5,746 nt of DNA. It comes from Candidatus Dojkabacteria bacterium. GTDB lineage: Bacteria; Patescibacteriota; Dojkabacteria; SC72; T1SED10-24. Positions 1 through 5,746 of the stretch are shown in pieces (position 1 is the stretch's first letter; the number at the start of each line of letters is the position of its first letter). The position numbers and the translations under genes were made by a program. The stretch lies in assembly GCA_003560355.1 (NCBI GenBank), contig PWIP01000068.1, forward strand, positions 1-5,746, in the 5' to 3' direction. The notes below the pieces were generated by a model. That model saw only the letters and a list, made by a program, of their open reading frames with translations, had not been told where the DNA came from and ran no database searches.

Positions 1-988
1 CTTTTGTAAAGTTCCCTTCTATGTTTAGAGCTTTTGCGTGTCTAACTGCTCTGCGAATTAATCTGCGCAAAATATATTCTCTCTCTGTCCTCCCTGGTGT
101 AATGCCGTCCATAATAATCCAAGTTGCTGCTTTTATGTGGTCTACTATGATTCTTTGTGAGCGAATATCTTCTTTTTGTGTTAAACTTTGGACTTTTTCT
201 AGAATGGGATAATATATGTCCGTTTCAAAAACACTGTTTTTGTCCTGTAGAATTATGGCTAATCTGTCTAGTCCTCCACCAAAGTCTACATTATGTCTGC
301 CTAGAGGCTTGTAAGAATTCCCTTCTTTTAAGTATTGCATCAAAACATTATTTCCAATTTCTAAATACTTACCACAATCACAACTTATGTGGCAATCCTC
401 ACCACAACTTTTTTTACCTGTATCATAGAAAATCTCTGTACAAGGGCCACATGGTCCACCTCCAGCTAATTCCCACCAATTATCTTTTTTCCCATAAGCC
501 TGTATTCTCCCTCCTTTCCCAACTTTTGCTTCTATCCCTCTTTTTTTAAAAAGCTCTTCCCAAATTTTAATGGATTCTTCATCTCTAGGAGCATCATCAT
601 CTCCTTCAAAAACAGTTGCATATATTTTGTTTATATCTATTCCTAAATCATCAACAAAAAAGGAGATTGTTAAGTTAATTGCTTCTTTTTTGAAATAGTC
701 ATTCAAAGACCAATTGCCCAACATTTCAAAAGTAGTACAGTGTGCTTCATCTCCAACTTCCTCTATATCTATTGTTCTAACACATCTCTGGGAGTTTACA
801 AGTTTCGTGCCAGCAGGGTGTTTTTCGCCCATAAGGAATGGTATTAGAGGAAACATTCCTGAATTAACAAACAATGTAGAAGGGTCATTTTCTGGTACTA
901 AGGATGCGCTTGGTATTATGGCATGGCCATTGGTCGCAAAGAATTGCAAATATTTTTCTCTAATTTCTATATAGCTGAGTTCCTTCAT
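1..988 (-). CDS. alaS: Alanyl-tRNA synthetase, N-terminal part (partial at left edge)
   Basis: Cytoplasmic class II aminoacyl-tRNA synthetase that charges tRNA-Ala with alanine using ATP. The frame is open for 329 codons from ATG at 988 to the left edge, so the rest of the protein is outside the window. Visible landmarks are the N-terminal FVNSGMF block (40-46); motif 2 region NSQRCVRT (65-72) followed by FEMLGNWSLNDYF (87-99); GGGPCGPCTEIFYD (176-189); and motif 3 DFGGGLDRL (235-243) with its arginine at 242. The start of the tRNA-recognition region is EYILRRLIRRAVRH (304-317). A Cys-rich insert (C195, C199, C203, C205) follows GPCGPC and may bind metal. The segment EIGNNVLMQY has Gly where most bacterial enzymes have Trp. 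The ATG is the only usable start: upstream in frame a stop occurs at 1031-1033 with no start codon between. A weak AAGG lies 3 bases before it. Identity is certain; completeness of the gene is not visible. Confidence 0.97.
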   Translation of the reverse strand, partial: MKELSYIEIREKYLQFFATNGHAIIPSASLVPENDPSTLFVNSGMFPLIPFLMGEKHPAGTKLVNSQRCVRTIDIEEVGDEAHCTTFEMLGNWSLNDYFKKEAINLTISFFVDDLGIDINKIYATVFEGDDDAPRDEESIKIWEELFKKRGIEAKVGKGGRIQAYGKKDNWWELAGGGPCGPCTEIFYDTGKKSCGEDCHISCDCGKYLEIGNNVLMQYLKEGNSYKPLGRHNVDFGGGLDRLAIILQDKNSVFETDIYYPILEKVQSLTQKEDIRSQRIIVDHIKAATWIIMDGITPGRTEREYILRRLIRRAVRHAKALNIEGNFTK

Positions 989-1029
989 ACACCTTGAATA
1001 AAAAAAATTATTGGGTTGATTATTGCAAA

Positions 1030-1060
1030 ATTATAAGGTTTTTTCAACTTTTTTTCTCAA
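1030..1060 (-). promoter_or_regulatory. Candidate promoter of alaS
   Basis: On the minus strand a perfect TATAAT -10 box lies at 1035-1030. The best -35-like hexamer is TTGAGA at 1060-1055, with a long 19-bp spacer that overlaps the end of the upstream gene. Transcription would begin near 1023 and give a leader of about 35 bases before the alaS ATG at 988. No terminator hairpin separates the upstream gene from alaS, so read-through from the envelope genes is also possible. The -10 box is good; the -35 is weak. Confidence 0.5.
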
Positions 1061-2420
1061 AAGACTTTTTATATGAAGATTCCCCTTCTGGCTTTATAAT
1101 AGTTATTTCTTCATAATCTTGTGGTTGATCCTTCTTCCAAGCGATATAGATTACCCATGGTATTGATAAAGCGAATATGACAAGTAGAGTTCCAACAGAA
1201 AAAATCATAAATGTGGTAATTGGGATTCCAAGGAAATTTTCTTCTGATAAATCTGGTTGTAGTGTGAAAGTCCATTCTCTGTCTATTGCATTACCCATTG
1301 AATCTTCAAAGTATATGTATACTCTGTATTCTCCTGTTTCAAGATTTTTTTCTGGCGTATATCTTAGAAGTATTTCGCCTTTGGATATTTGAACAAAATC
1401 TGCCTGTTTTGATAAATTAGAGTTATTCAATTTAAATACGACAGAATCTTCCTCTATGGTTGAATTATGCGAAGCTATTAAATTTGCAGAGATTGTTGTC
1501 CTAGGATTAGTAACATATGTATTCTCTCTTGGTAATATTTTAGCTATTTGAGGTTCTAGTAGGATGATTTCATTATCAAAGTCAAAATCAAAGTCAACGA
1601 GAGGGTACTTAGGTTCATCTCTTACTGGGATATCGGTGCTTTCTTGTCCAACACTAATTACCCAACTTTGAGCTGAGAGGTGCTTGTTATGTCCATCATG
1701 TACAAAAATATTTGCTAAATAGCTACCATCTCTGTCTGGTGTCCCTGAAAAACGTATTTTCAATCTTCCATCTTTTCCACTTTCAAGAACTGTTTTATTT
1801 AACCAATGTGCTCTTGGTGTGAATGAATAGTGATATTCTATTTGGTCTAAATCTCTGTCTGCAACTTCTAATGTGTATTCATAGGTTTCTTCTTTTGATA
1901 GTGCGCTGGAGCGTGGTTTAGCACTGTAATATGGGTCAGTCAAAAATTCTGGAGGATGATTCTCTTCTATGACATAAACGATTGTTTGTTCCCTGTCCAT
2001 TTTACATTCATATGTCCCTGATGTTGTTTGTATTTCTCCATAGATATTTTGTTTGCCAAGTTGGTTTGGTGAAAAGGCGAATGTTTCAGAAATGTTTGCT
2101 GGAGTTTGTCTATATTCTTTTGAAAATAAATCTCCTGTATTTTTTTCATGTATTTTGATACTTTTAACCTTTTCTCTTTGTAGATAGGTATATACGTGAA
2201 TCTGGTATTTATTATCTATCGCAAGAGTTCTAGAATTTACGTATGGGATATGTATTGTGCATGGAGAGGGCAAATATGTTTCTTCGTAGGCAAGATGCCT
2301 TATGTCAAAGTTTAGTGAACTTAGTAAAGAATATACAGCAATTGGAATTGCGAGAAGGATGAAGGCTGCAAAGACTAGAGGATAAACAGGCTTTTTTCTT
2401 TTTCTAAAAGTTGTATGCAT
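1044..2420 (-). CDS. Uncharacterised two-TM surface protein with Ig/cadherin-like domains
   Basis: I do not recognise a named family for the whole 458-residue protein. A basic N-terminus (RKRKK, 6-10) is followed by a membrane helix at about 12-35. The exported part looks like three beta-sandwich domains. About 45-152 is poorly conserved, with two cysteines (C54, C139) that could pair. About 153-258 is a cadherin/dystroglycan-like (CADG, 'putative Ig') domain, shown by HPPEF, EVADRDLDQIEY, PRAHWL, FSGTPDRDGSY, FVHDG and QSWVISV. About 284-388 is a second Ig-like domain with LLRYTPEKNLETGEY, FEDSMGNA and WTFTL. An acidic DFDFDFD stretch (276-282) links the last two. A second helix (about 397-427) ends in WKK, followed by a cytoplasmic tail of about 30 residues, mixed charge and Lys-rich at its end. 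Such folds usually mediate binding or act as spacers; no catalytic motif is seen. It is the last of three envelope genes, 42 bp after the solute-binding protein gene. The start has GAGG 4 bases upstream. Confidence 0.85.
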   Translation of the reverse strand: MHTTFRKRKKPVYPLVFAAFILLAIPIAVYSLLSSLNFDIRHLAYEETYLPSPCTIHIPYVNSRTLAIDNKYQIHVYTYLQREKVKSIKIHEKNTGDLFSKEYRQTPANISETFAFSPNQLGKQNIYGEIQTTSGTYECKMDREQTIVYVIEENHPPEFLTDPYYSAKPRSSALSKEETYEYTLEVADRDLDQIEYHYSFTPRAHWLNKTVLESGKDGRLKIRFSGTPDRDGSYLANIFVHDGHNKHLSAQSWVISVGQESTDIPVRDEPKYPLVDFDFDFDNEIILLEPQIAKILPRENTYVTNPRTTISANLIASHNSTIEEDSVVFKLNNSNLSKQADFVQISKGEILLRYTPEKNLETGEYRVYIYFEDSMGNAIDREWTFTLQPDLSEENFLGIPITTFMIFSVGTLLVIFALSIPWVIYIAWKKDQPQDYEEITIIKPEGESSYKKSFEKKS

Positions 2421-2460
2421 TAAACCTCAATATACTATAGTGGTGTGGTATATGCAACAA
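2421..2460 (-). promoter_or_regulatory. Ribosome binding site and weak internal promoter before the Ig-like protein gene
   Basis: The 42-bp gap carries GAGG at 2428-2425, 4 bases before the ATG at 2420. This is the clearest Shine-Dalgarno motif of any start in the window and supports the chosen start. Two overlapping -10-like hexamers also sit here: TATATT at 2434-2429 (with TTGCAT 17 bp upstream at 2457-2452) and TATAGT at 2439-2434. An internal promoter is therefore possible, but AT-rich DNA gives such hits readily. There is no terminator, so co-transcription with the gene upstream is the simpler reading. Confidence 0.4.
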
Positions 2461-2462
2461 CT

Positions 2463-3830
2463 TTAGAGATTACTTAAAAAATCGTTTATTCTTTGTTCTG
2501 CTAAATCAAGATCATTTTCAGCTATTCCAAGATTCATATATTCTTCTACTGTTGGGTTTTGAGACATTTTCCACGATTTCATGTCTGGAGCCATTTCCAT
2601 TATTGCACCAACATATCTAGAATTTTGTATCTCACTAGCTAAGTCTACTCTGGGATATGGTTGTCCAAAAGCTCTAATACTTGAACTACTGGCATATAGT
2701 TGTTGTAGAGTTTCTTGTTCTGCTAGAAATTTTATGAATCTCCATGCCTCTTCTTGGTGTGGACTTGAAATTGACACAGCTTCACCCCAATACATTGCAT
2801 AGTAAACTGGCTCATTGGCCTCAAGTCTTGGTGGTGGAACGACATCAAATTCTATATGAGGTGCAGCCTGTATTATGTCAAATACCCTCCAGCTAGGAGC
2901 AAAAAACATTGCTAGTTCACCTCTAAAAAACATATCTAAATCTAGCGGTAAATTAGGTGACCAAACTTCATGTCTTTGGGCAAAATTTTTGTAAAAAGTT
3001 AAAGCGCTTTTAGCTTGTGGGCTGCTTAAGTCAACCATTAAATTACCATTTTGTTCAGTTATGACATTAATGTTATTTTGTAATAAAAGGAAAGAGAGTA
3101 TATCTGCTGAGTGATAAATGTTATTTTCTGTACCCACAGCAAGACCAGCTTGAGTTATTCTACCAGCACTGTCTCTTTTTGTTAGTCTTTTGGCTAATTC
3201 TACAACTCCGTCCCAGTCACTTGGAGGTTGAGAAACTCCCTCCTGTGAGAGTAGTTCCTTATTGTAAAAGAGAGCTAATCCATCAATCCCTATAGGCATA
3301 GCATATATTTGCCCATCAGATCCTGTGAAATCATCTATACATGTAGGGTAGAAAATTTGTGAATATTCTCCTCTACTCATAATAGTTTCTGGCATTGGTG
3401 CCAAAAGATGCTCAAATCTTGGTAACCAAGAGTTATTTATCTTTACAATATCTGCTGCAGGAGATTCCCCAGCTTTCCCTTGTTCTAATCTTGTGTGTAG
3501 AGTTGCTTCATAATCATCTGCAGTAAAAGGTCTCTGTGTATAATTTATTTTTACATGAGAATTTTGAGATTCATATTTTTGTATGATTGGGCTCATAACA
3601 CTTTCTAATTCCCAGAGTCCCCAATATGTTAATTCTACATTCCCAGAAGAAGGAGGAGTTGAAGTATCGGAGGAATCTGAAGGAGGGAAGGGACTTCCAT
3701 TACCTCTTGTCGGTTGTCCATCTTCGCCTCTACCTAACAAGATAACTACCAATACCACAAGTAAAAGAACCAGTATACCGCCTCCAACAATGAAGACCAT
3801 TTTCATAGTTTTGGGATTGTTAAGATTCAT
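2463..3830 (-). CDS. Membrane-anchored extracellular solute-binding protein, family 1 (ABC sugar type)
   Basis: A 455-residue substrate-binding lobe protein of the SBP_bac_1 family, which in other bacteria captures sugars or oligosaccharides for an ABC importer. A strongly hydrophobic helix (about 12-32) is followed by a Gly/Pro/Ser/Thr-rich flexible linker (34-64), then the binding domain from VELTYWGLWE. Family hallmarks are ADIVKINNSWLP (127-137), GQIYAMPIGIDGLALFYNKELL (173-194), FFRGELAMFF (301-310) with a following W314, YWGEAVSIS (347-355), and AWRFIKFLAEQ (362-372). There is no lipobox cysteine, so it is held by an uncleaved N-terminal helix rather than a lipid. Its ATG lies inside the end of the sortase gene (11-bp overlap ATGAATCTTAA) with no Shine-Dalgarno motif, which suggests translational coupling. 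Met9 and Met11 are alternative starts that would keep the helix. No permease or ATPase gene is in the window. The substrate cannot be read from sequence. Confidence 0.92.
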   Translation of the reverse strand: MNLNNPKTMKMVFIVGGGILVLLLVVLVVILLGRGEDGQPTRGNGSPFPPSDSSDTSTPPSSGNVELTYWGLWELESVMSPIIQKYESQNSHVKINYTQRPFTADDYEATLHTRLEQGKAGESPAADIVKINNSWLPRFEHLLAPMPETIMSRGEYSQIFYPTCIDDFTGSDGQIYAMPIGIDGLALFYNKELLSQEGVSQPPSDWDGVVELAKRLTKRDSAGRITQAGLAVGTENNIYHSADILSFLLLQNNINVITEQNGNLMVDLSSPQAKSALTFYKNFAQRHEVWSPNLPLDLDMFFRGELAMFFAPSWRVFDIIQAAPHIEFDVVPPPRLEANEPVYYAMYWGEAVSISSPHQEEAWRFIKFLAEQETLQQLYASSSSIRAFGQPYPRVDLASEIQNSRYVGAIMEMAPDMKSWKMSQNPTVEEYMNLGIAENDLDLAEQRINDFLSNL

Positions 3831-4608
3831 TTGATTCTGCTACTAAAATTAATCTTTTTGACCCAATACCGATGGGCCAGCAAGTCATTAGAGTAAGTGT
3901 TTCTCTATGACTAGACGGTTCTAAAACACTAAAATCCTCTGCGTCGGAAATGTGTTTTCTACGAACAGTATATGAGAGTATATCATTATCTCTTGAAATT
4001 CTAACTTCATCTCCAATATCTACATTCTCAAGTCGTGTGAATATTGTTTCTGGTAAATCTGGGTTTGATCTAAAAAAACTTGTTATGGCACTATGACCAT
4101 AAATGAAGGAATTCCCTCCATCTCCTGGTAGAGGAGTGCCTTTAAAATGAGCGACACCATCTTTCAAGTATCTATTATATACATTTTCGTCTTGACTTTC
4201 TACATTGGAAGTTATTTTTACCCTATCTATGCCAACGGAGTCAATATATATCCACATATCCTTGTTATAATCTTTATCAATGAAAATATTATTTGCAAAA
4301 TCTTCGGATTGTTGTTGTACTTGTTGCGCTAAATTTAAAAAATAACTTTGTCCTGGATTGTAGTAAGCGAATTCACCTTGTATATACTGTTTGTATGAAT
4401 CTGGTAAAGGTTTAGCTATCCTCTCACTTTGCATTTCTAGACGTTTACCTTCAAGCAGAGAGTTTGTTAAAGGAATTAACTGTGATGAAATTATCACTAA
4501 ACCAAGAAGACCTAGTGTTACAGACAAAACAAACCGTAGAAGAAGTAATCTTCTTGTTTGTTTCTTTTCTCTTGTTTCAAAATTCCATTCATTTGAGCAC
4601 TTGTTCAT
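3820..4608 (-). CDS. Sortase family transpeptidase
   Basis: A 262-residue cysteine transpeptidase acting on the outer face of the membrane. Sortases cut a C-terminal sorting signal and join the protein to a cell-wall or pilin nucleophile. Residues 1-20 are polar and basic, a membrane helix spans about 22-43, and a Gln-rich stretch (95-100) precedes the beta-barrel domain. The catalytic set is complete: His172 in NSFIYGHSAI, Cys243 in TLMTCWP (the TLxTC motif) and Arg252 in SKRLILVA. GTPLPGDGGNS (158-167) is also typical. The N-terminal-anchor, single-domain layout resembles class D/E enzymes, but I would not assign the class without alignment. The frame has a stop just upstream (4612-4614) and no nearby alternative Met, so the start is secure. 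It begins 6 bases after an extended -10 box, with no ribosome binding site, and is the first gene of the three-gene envelope unit. Confidence 0.93.
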   Translation of the reverse strand: MNKCSNEWNFETREKKQTRRLLLLRFVLSVTLGLLGLVIISSQLIPLTNSLLEGKRLEMQSERIAKPLPDSYKQYIQGEFAYYNPGQSYFLNLAQQVQQQSEDFANNIFIDKDYNKDMWIYIDSVGIDRVKITSNVESQDENVYNRYLKDGVAHFKGTPLPGDGGNSFIYGHSAITSFFRSNPDLPETIFTRLENVDIGDEVRISRDNDILSYTVRRKHISDAEDFSVLEPSSHRETLTLMTCWPIGIGSKRLILVAESNES

Positions 4609-4614
4609 GATTCA

Positions 4615-4643
4615 ATAGTACCAAATCTGTAAAAATTAATAAA
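4615..4643 (-). promoter_or_regulatory. Extended -10 promoter of the sortase operon, predicted leaderless start
   Basis: Reading the minus strand, TGG TACTAT (4623-4615) is an extended -10 element. Only 6 bases separate it from the sortase ATG at 4608, which puts the expected transcription start on or next to the A of the start codon. A poor -35 (TTTATT, 4643-4638) has ideal 17-bp spacing. The lack of any Shine-Dalgarno motif before this ATG agrees with a leaderless mRNA. Inference from sequence only. Confidence 0.55.
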
Positions 4644-4652
4644 TAGGGGGAC

Positions 4653-4679
4653 TTGGCAACTTTGGTCTTAGTTTGCTAA
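4653..4679 (+). promoter_or_regulatory. Possible degenerate CIRCE (HrcA) operator upstream of dnaJ
   Basis: The HrcA operator consensus is TTAGCACTC, 9 bases, GAGTGCTAA. Here TTGGCAACT (4653-4661) and GTTTGCTAA (4671-4679) have exactly a 9-base spacer and match the arms at 5 of 9 and 7 of 9 positions. Position before a dnaJ gene is what HrcA control would predict. The match is imperfect, and the -35 and extended -10 boxes themselves contribute much of the resemblance, so this stays tentative. Confidence 0.3.
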
Positions 4680-4682
4680 AAT
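4653..4682 (+). promoter_or_regulatory. dnaJ promoter, predicted leaderless start
   Basis: The -35 box TTGGCA (4653-4658, five of six to consensus) is followed after 18 bp by the extended -10 TGC TAAAAT (4674-4682). Seven bases later comes the ATG at 4690, so transcription is expected to start at the start codon itself. This would exclude the upstream ATG at 4681, which lies inside the -10 box, and explains why no ribosome binding site is present. Confidence 0.6.
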
Positions 4683-4689
4683 GTCCCCC

Positions 4690-5746
4690 ATGGAAAAGAA
4701 AGACTATTACGAAGTACTGGGAATTGATAAAAATGCTAGTACTCAAGATATAAAAAAAGCTTACAAAAAACTTGCCAGAAAGTATCATCCAGATCATAAT
4801 AAATCTGAGGATTCTAGTGCAAAATTTAAAGAAGTTCAAGAAGCTTACGAAACTCTTTCTGATGAGAAAAAAAGAGCAGCATATGATCAATATGGACATG
4901 CTGGTACACAAGGATTTGCTCCTGGTGGAGGAGCAAGTTATCAAAATTTTAGTGGTTTTGATGATATGCCTTTTGATATGGGTGATATATTCAACCAGTT
5001 TTTTGGTAGTGGTTTCACTTCTAGGTCTAGGGGCTCAAGGTCAAGACGACCCCAGCGTGGAGCTGACCTTAAATACCAAGTAAAAATGGATTTTATGGAA
5101 TCTATGCATGAGCAGGAGATTTCCATAAAGGTTAATAGGGATAAGTCTTGTGAAAAATGTTCAGGAACTGGAAGTAAGAGTGGAAAACTCAAAAATTGTG
5201 ATACTTGTGGTGGAGTTGGACAAGTAAAGAGAACTCAAGATAGTTTTTTGGGAAGAATGTCTTTTATTTCAGATTGTCCAGATTGTGGAGGTAAAGGCAA
5301 AGTAGCTGAAAATTTGTGTGAAGAGTGTAAAGGTAGTGGTGTTAAAGGGACAAAAGAAGATGTAAAACTTAAAATCCCTGCTGGAGCATATGACGGAATG
5401 ACTTTAAGATTTGGTGGTGGTGGAAATTATCCAACTGGTGGAGGAGAACCGGGAGATTTGTATATAGAGGTATTAATTGAACCACATGAAATTTTTGAGA
5501 GGAGAGGTGATGATATTTATTCTAAAAAATATATAGATATCCCTACTGCTGTTTTAGGAGATGTTGTTTCTGTAGAGACAGTATGGGGTGATGTAAGATT
5601 GAAGGTTCCAGGCGGGACAGAATCTGGGACAATTTTTAAGATAAAAAGGAAGGGTGCTCCTGTAGTAGGTCATCCTTCTCGCAGAGGCGACCATTATGTC
5701 CAGTTGGATATTGAAGTTCCAAAAAGAATTTCACGAAAAGAAAGAA
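4690..5746 (+). CDS. dnaJ: Chaperone protein DnaJ (partial at right edge)
   Basis: Hsp40 co-chaperone that binds unfolded proteins and stimulates the ATPase of DnaK. The full type I layout is visible over 352 codons: J-domain (about 5-69) with the essential HPD at 33-35; Gly/Phe-rich linker (about 72-110) followed by an Arg/Ser-rich stretch (112-123); zinc-binding domain with four CxxCxGxG repeats starting at C154, C170, C196 and C210; then the C-terminal substrate-binding domains ([52 protein letters not shown]). Family members usually have about 370-380 residues, so only a short tail is lost at the edge. ATG occurs at 4681 and 4690 in frame. I chose 4690 because it gives the usual DYYEVLG start and HPD numbering and lies 7 bases after a good extended -10 box; 4681 would add only Met-Ser-Pro. 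A stop at 4669 excludes anything longer. dnaK and grpE are not adjacent on the visible side. Confidence 0.97.
   Translation, partial: MEKKDYYEVLGIDKNASTQDIKKAYKKLARKYHPDHNKSEDSSAKFKEVQEAYETLSDEKKRAAYDQYGHAGTQGFAPGGGASYQNFSGFDDMPFDMGDIFNQFFGSGFTSRSRGSRSRRPQRGADLKYQVKMDFMESMHEQEISIKVNRDKSCEKCSGTGSKSGKLKNCDTCGGVGQVKRTQDSFLGRMSFISDCPDCGGKGKVAENLCEECKGSGVKGTKEDVKLKIPAGAYDGMTLRFGGGGNYPTGGGEPGDLYIEVLIEPHEIFERRGDDIYSKKYIDIPTAVLGDVVSVETVWGDVRLKVPGGTESGTIFKIKRKGAPVVGHPSRRGDHYVQLDIEVPKRISRKER

Larger units (their letters stand above)
4646..4689. repeat. Nested inverted repeat framing the dnaJ promoter
   Basis: A perfect 7-bp inverted repeat, GGGGGAC (4646-4652) and GTCCCCC (4683-4689), brackets the dnaJ promoter exactly. 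Directly inside it a second dyad, TTGGCAA (4653-4659) and TTGCTAA (4673-4679), pairs at six of seven positions, or seven as RNA with a G-U pair. The two stems stack apart from a 3-base bulge (4680-4682) and a 13-base loop. The five-G and five-C runs stand out in such AT-rich DNA. It could be a protein operator or an RNA hairpin; see findings. Confidence 0.65.

Noticed and set aside
157..549. Plus-strand open frame of 130 codons
   Set aside because: It lies wholly inside alaS on the opposite strand, which has an uninterrupted, clearly conserved frame. The translation is Cys/His/Leu-rich with no recognisable domain.
989..1043. Terminator between the Ig-like protein gene and alaS
   Set aside because: There is an eight-T run (minus strand, 1007-1000), but no GC-rich hairpin precedes it; the only pairing (GTTGA/TCAAC) has a loop of about 24 bases and is far too weak.
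1044..1046. TGA read as glycine (alternative code of Gracilibacteria/SR1)
   Set aside because: No in-frame TGA occurs inside any of the five recognised genes, glycines use ordinary GGN codons, and the TGA ending the Ig-like protein follows a sensible C-terminal tail.
1575..1595. Alternating DFDFDFD codons as a possible tandem repeat or phase-variable tract
   Set aside because: The repeat is only a few codons long with mixed GAC/GAT and TTT use, too short and imperfect for slippage; it reads as an acidic linker.
4030..4070. LPETI in the sortase (residues 185-189) as a possible LPXTG-type signal
   Set aside because: It lies inside the folded catalytic domain, is not followed by Gly, a membrane helix or a basic tail, so it is a chance match.
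4636..5192. Open frames on both strands inside dnaJ (minus 4636-4944, plus 4772-5083, minus 4941-5192)
   Set aside because: They are shadows of the DnaJ frame, which shows every expected motif. The shadows have no domain signal.

Overview
This is a low-GC bacterial fragment with tightly packed genes. It most likely comes from a Patescibacteria/CPR-type genome. The clues are the sequence style of the alanyl-tRNA synthetase (block 47-79, with an EIGNNV/LMQY version of the usual EIWN-type segment), the scarcity of Shine-Dalgarno motifs, a sortase next to a membrane-anchored solute-binding protein, and surface proteins with Ig-like folds. The family assignments are firm; the phylum is an inference from style, not a database result. 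The standard bacterial code fits: no TGA interrupts any frame, and one gene ends in TGA.

Layout from left to right. Positions 1-988 (minus) hold the N-terminal 329 codons of alaS, which runs off the left edge. Positions 989-1043 are a short gap with a good alaS -10 box. Positions 1044-4608 (minus) hold three cell-envelope genes, transcribed in the order sortase (4608-3820), membrane-anchored ABC-type solute-binding protein (3830-2463, overlapping the sortase by 11 bp), and an uncharacterised protein with Ig/cadherin-like domains and a transmembrane helix at each end (2420-1044). Positions 4609-4689 are an 81-bp divergent control region. From 4690 (plus) dnaJ runs off the right edge after 352 codons.

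The three minus-strand genes look like one transcription unit that builds an extracytoplasmic module: an enzyme that cleaves and anchors surface proteins, a tethered ligand-binding lobe, and a tethered beta-sandwich protein. No ABC permease or ATPase and no LPXTG-type substrate is encoded in the window, so substrate and partners are unknown.

The most unusual non-coding structure is in the divergent region. The sortase and dnaJ start codons each lie 6-7 bases after an extended -10 box, which predicts leaderless mRNAs in both directions. The dnaJ promoter is also framed by a perfect 7-bp inverted repeat (GGGGGAC / GTCCCCC) enclosing a second dyad that resembles a degenerate CIRCE element. This could be a heat-shock operator or, if transcription starts further upstream, a start-codon-masking RNA hairpin.
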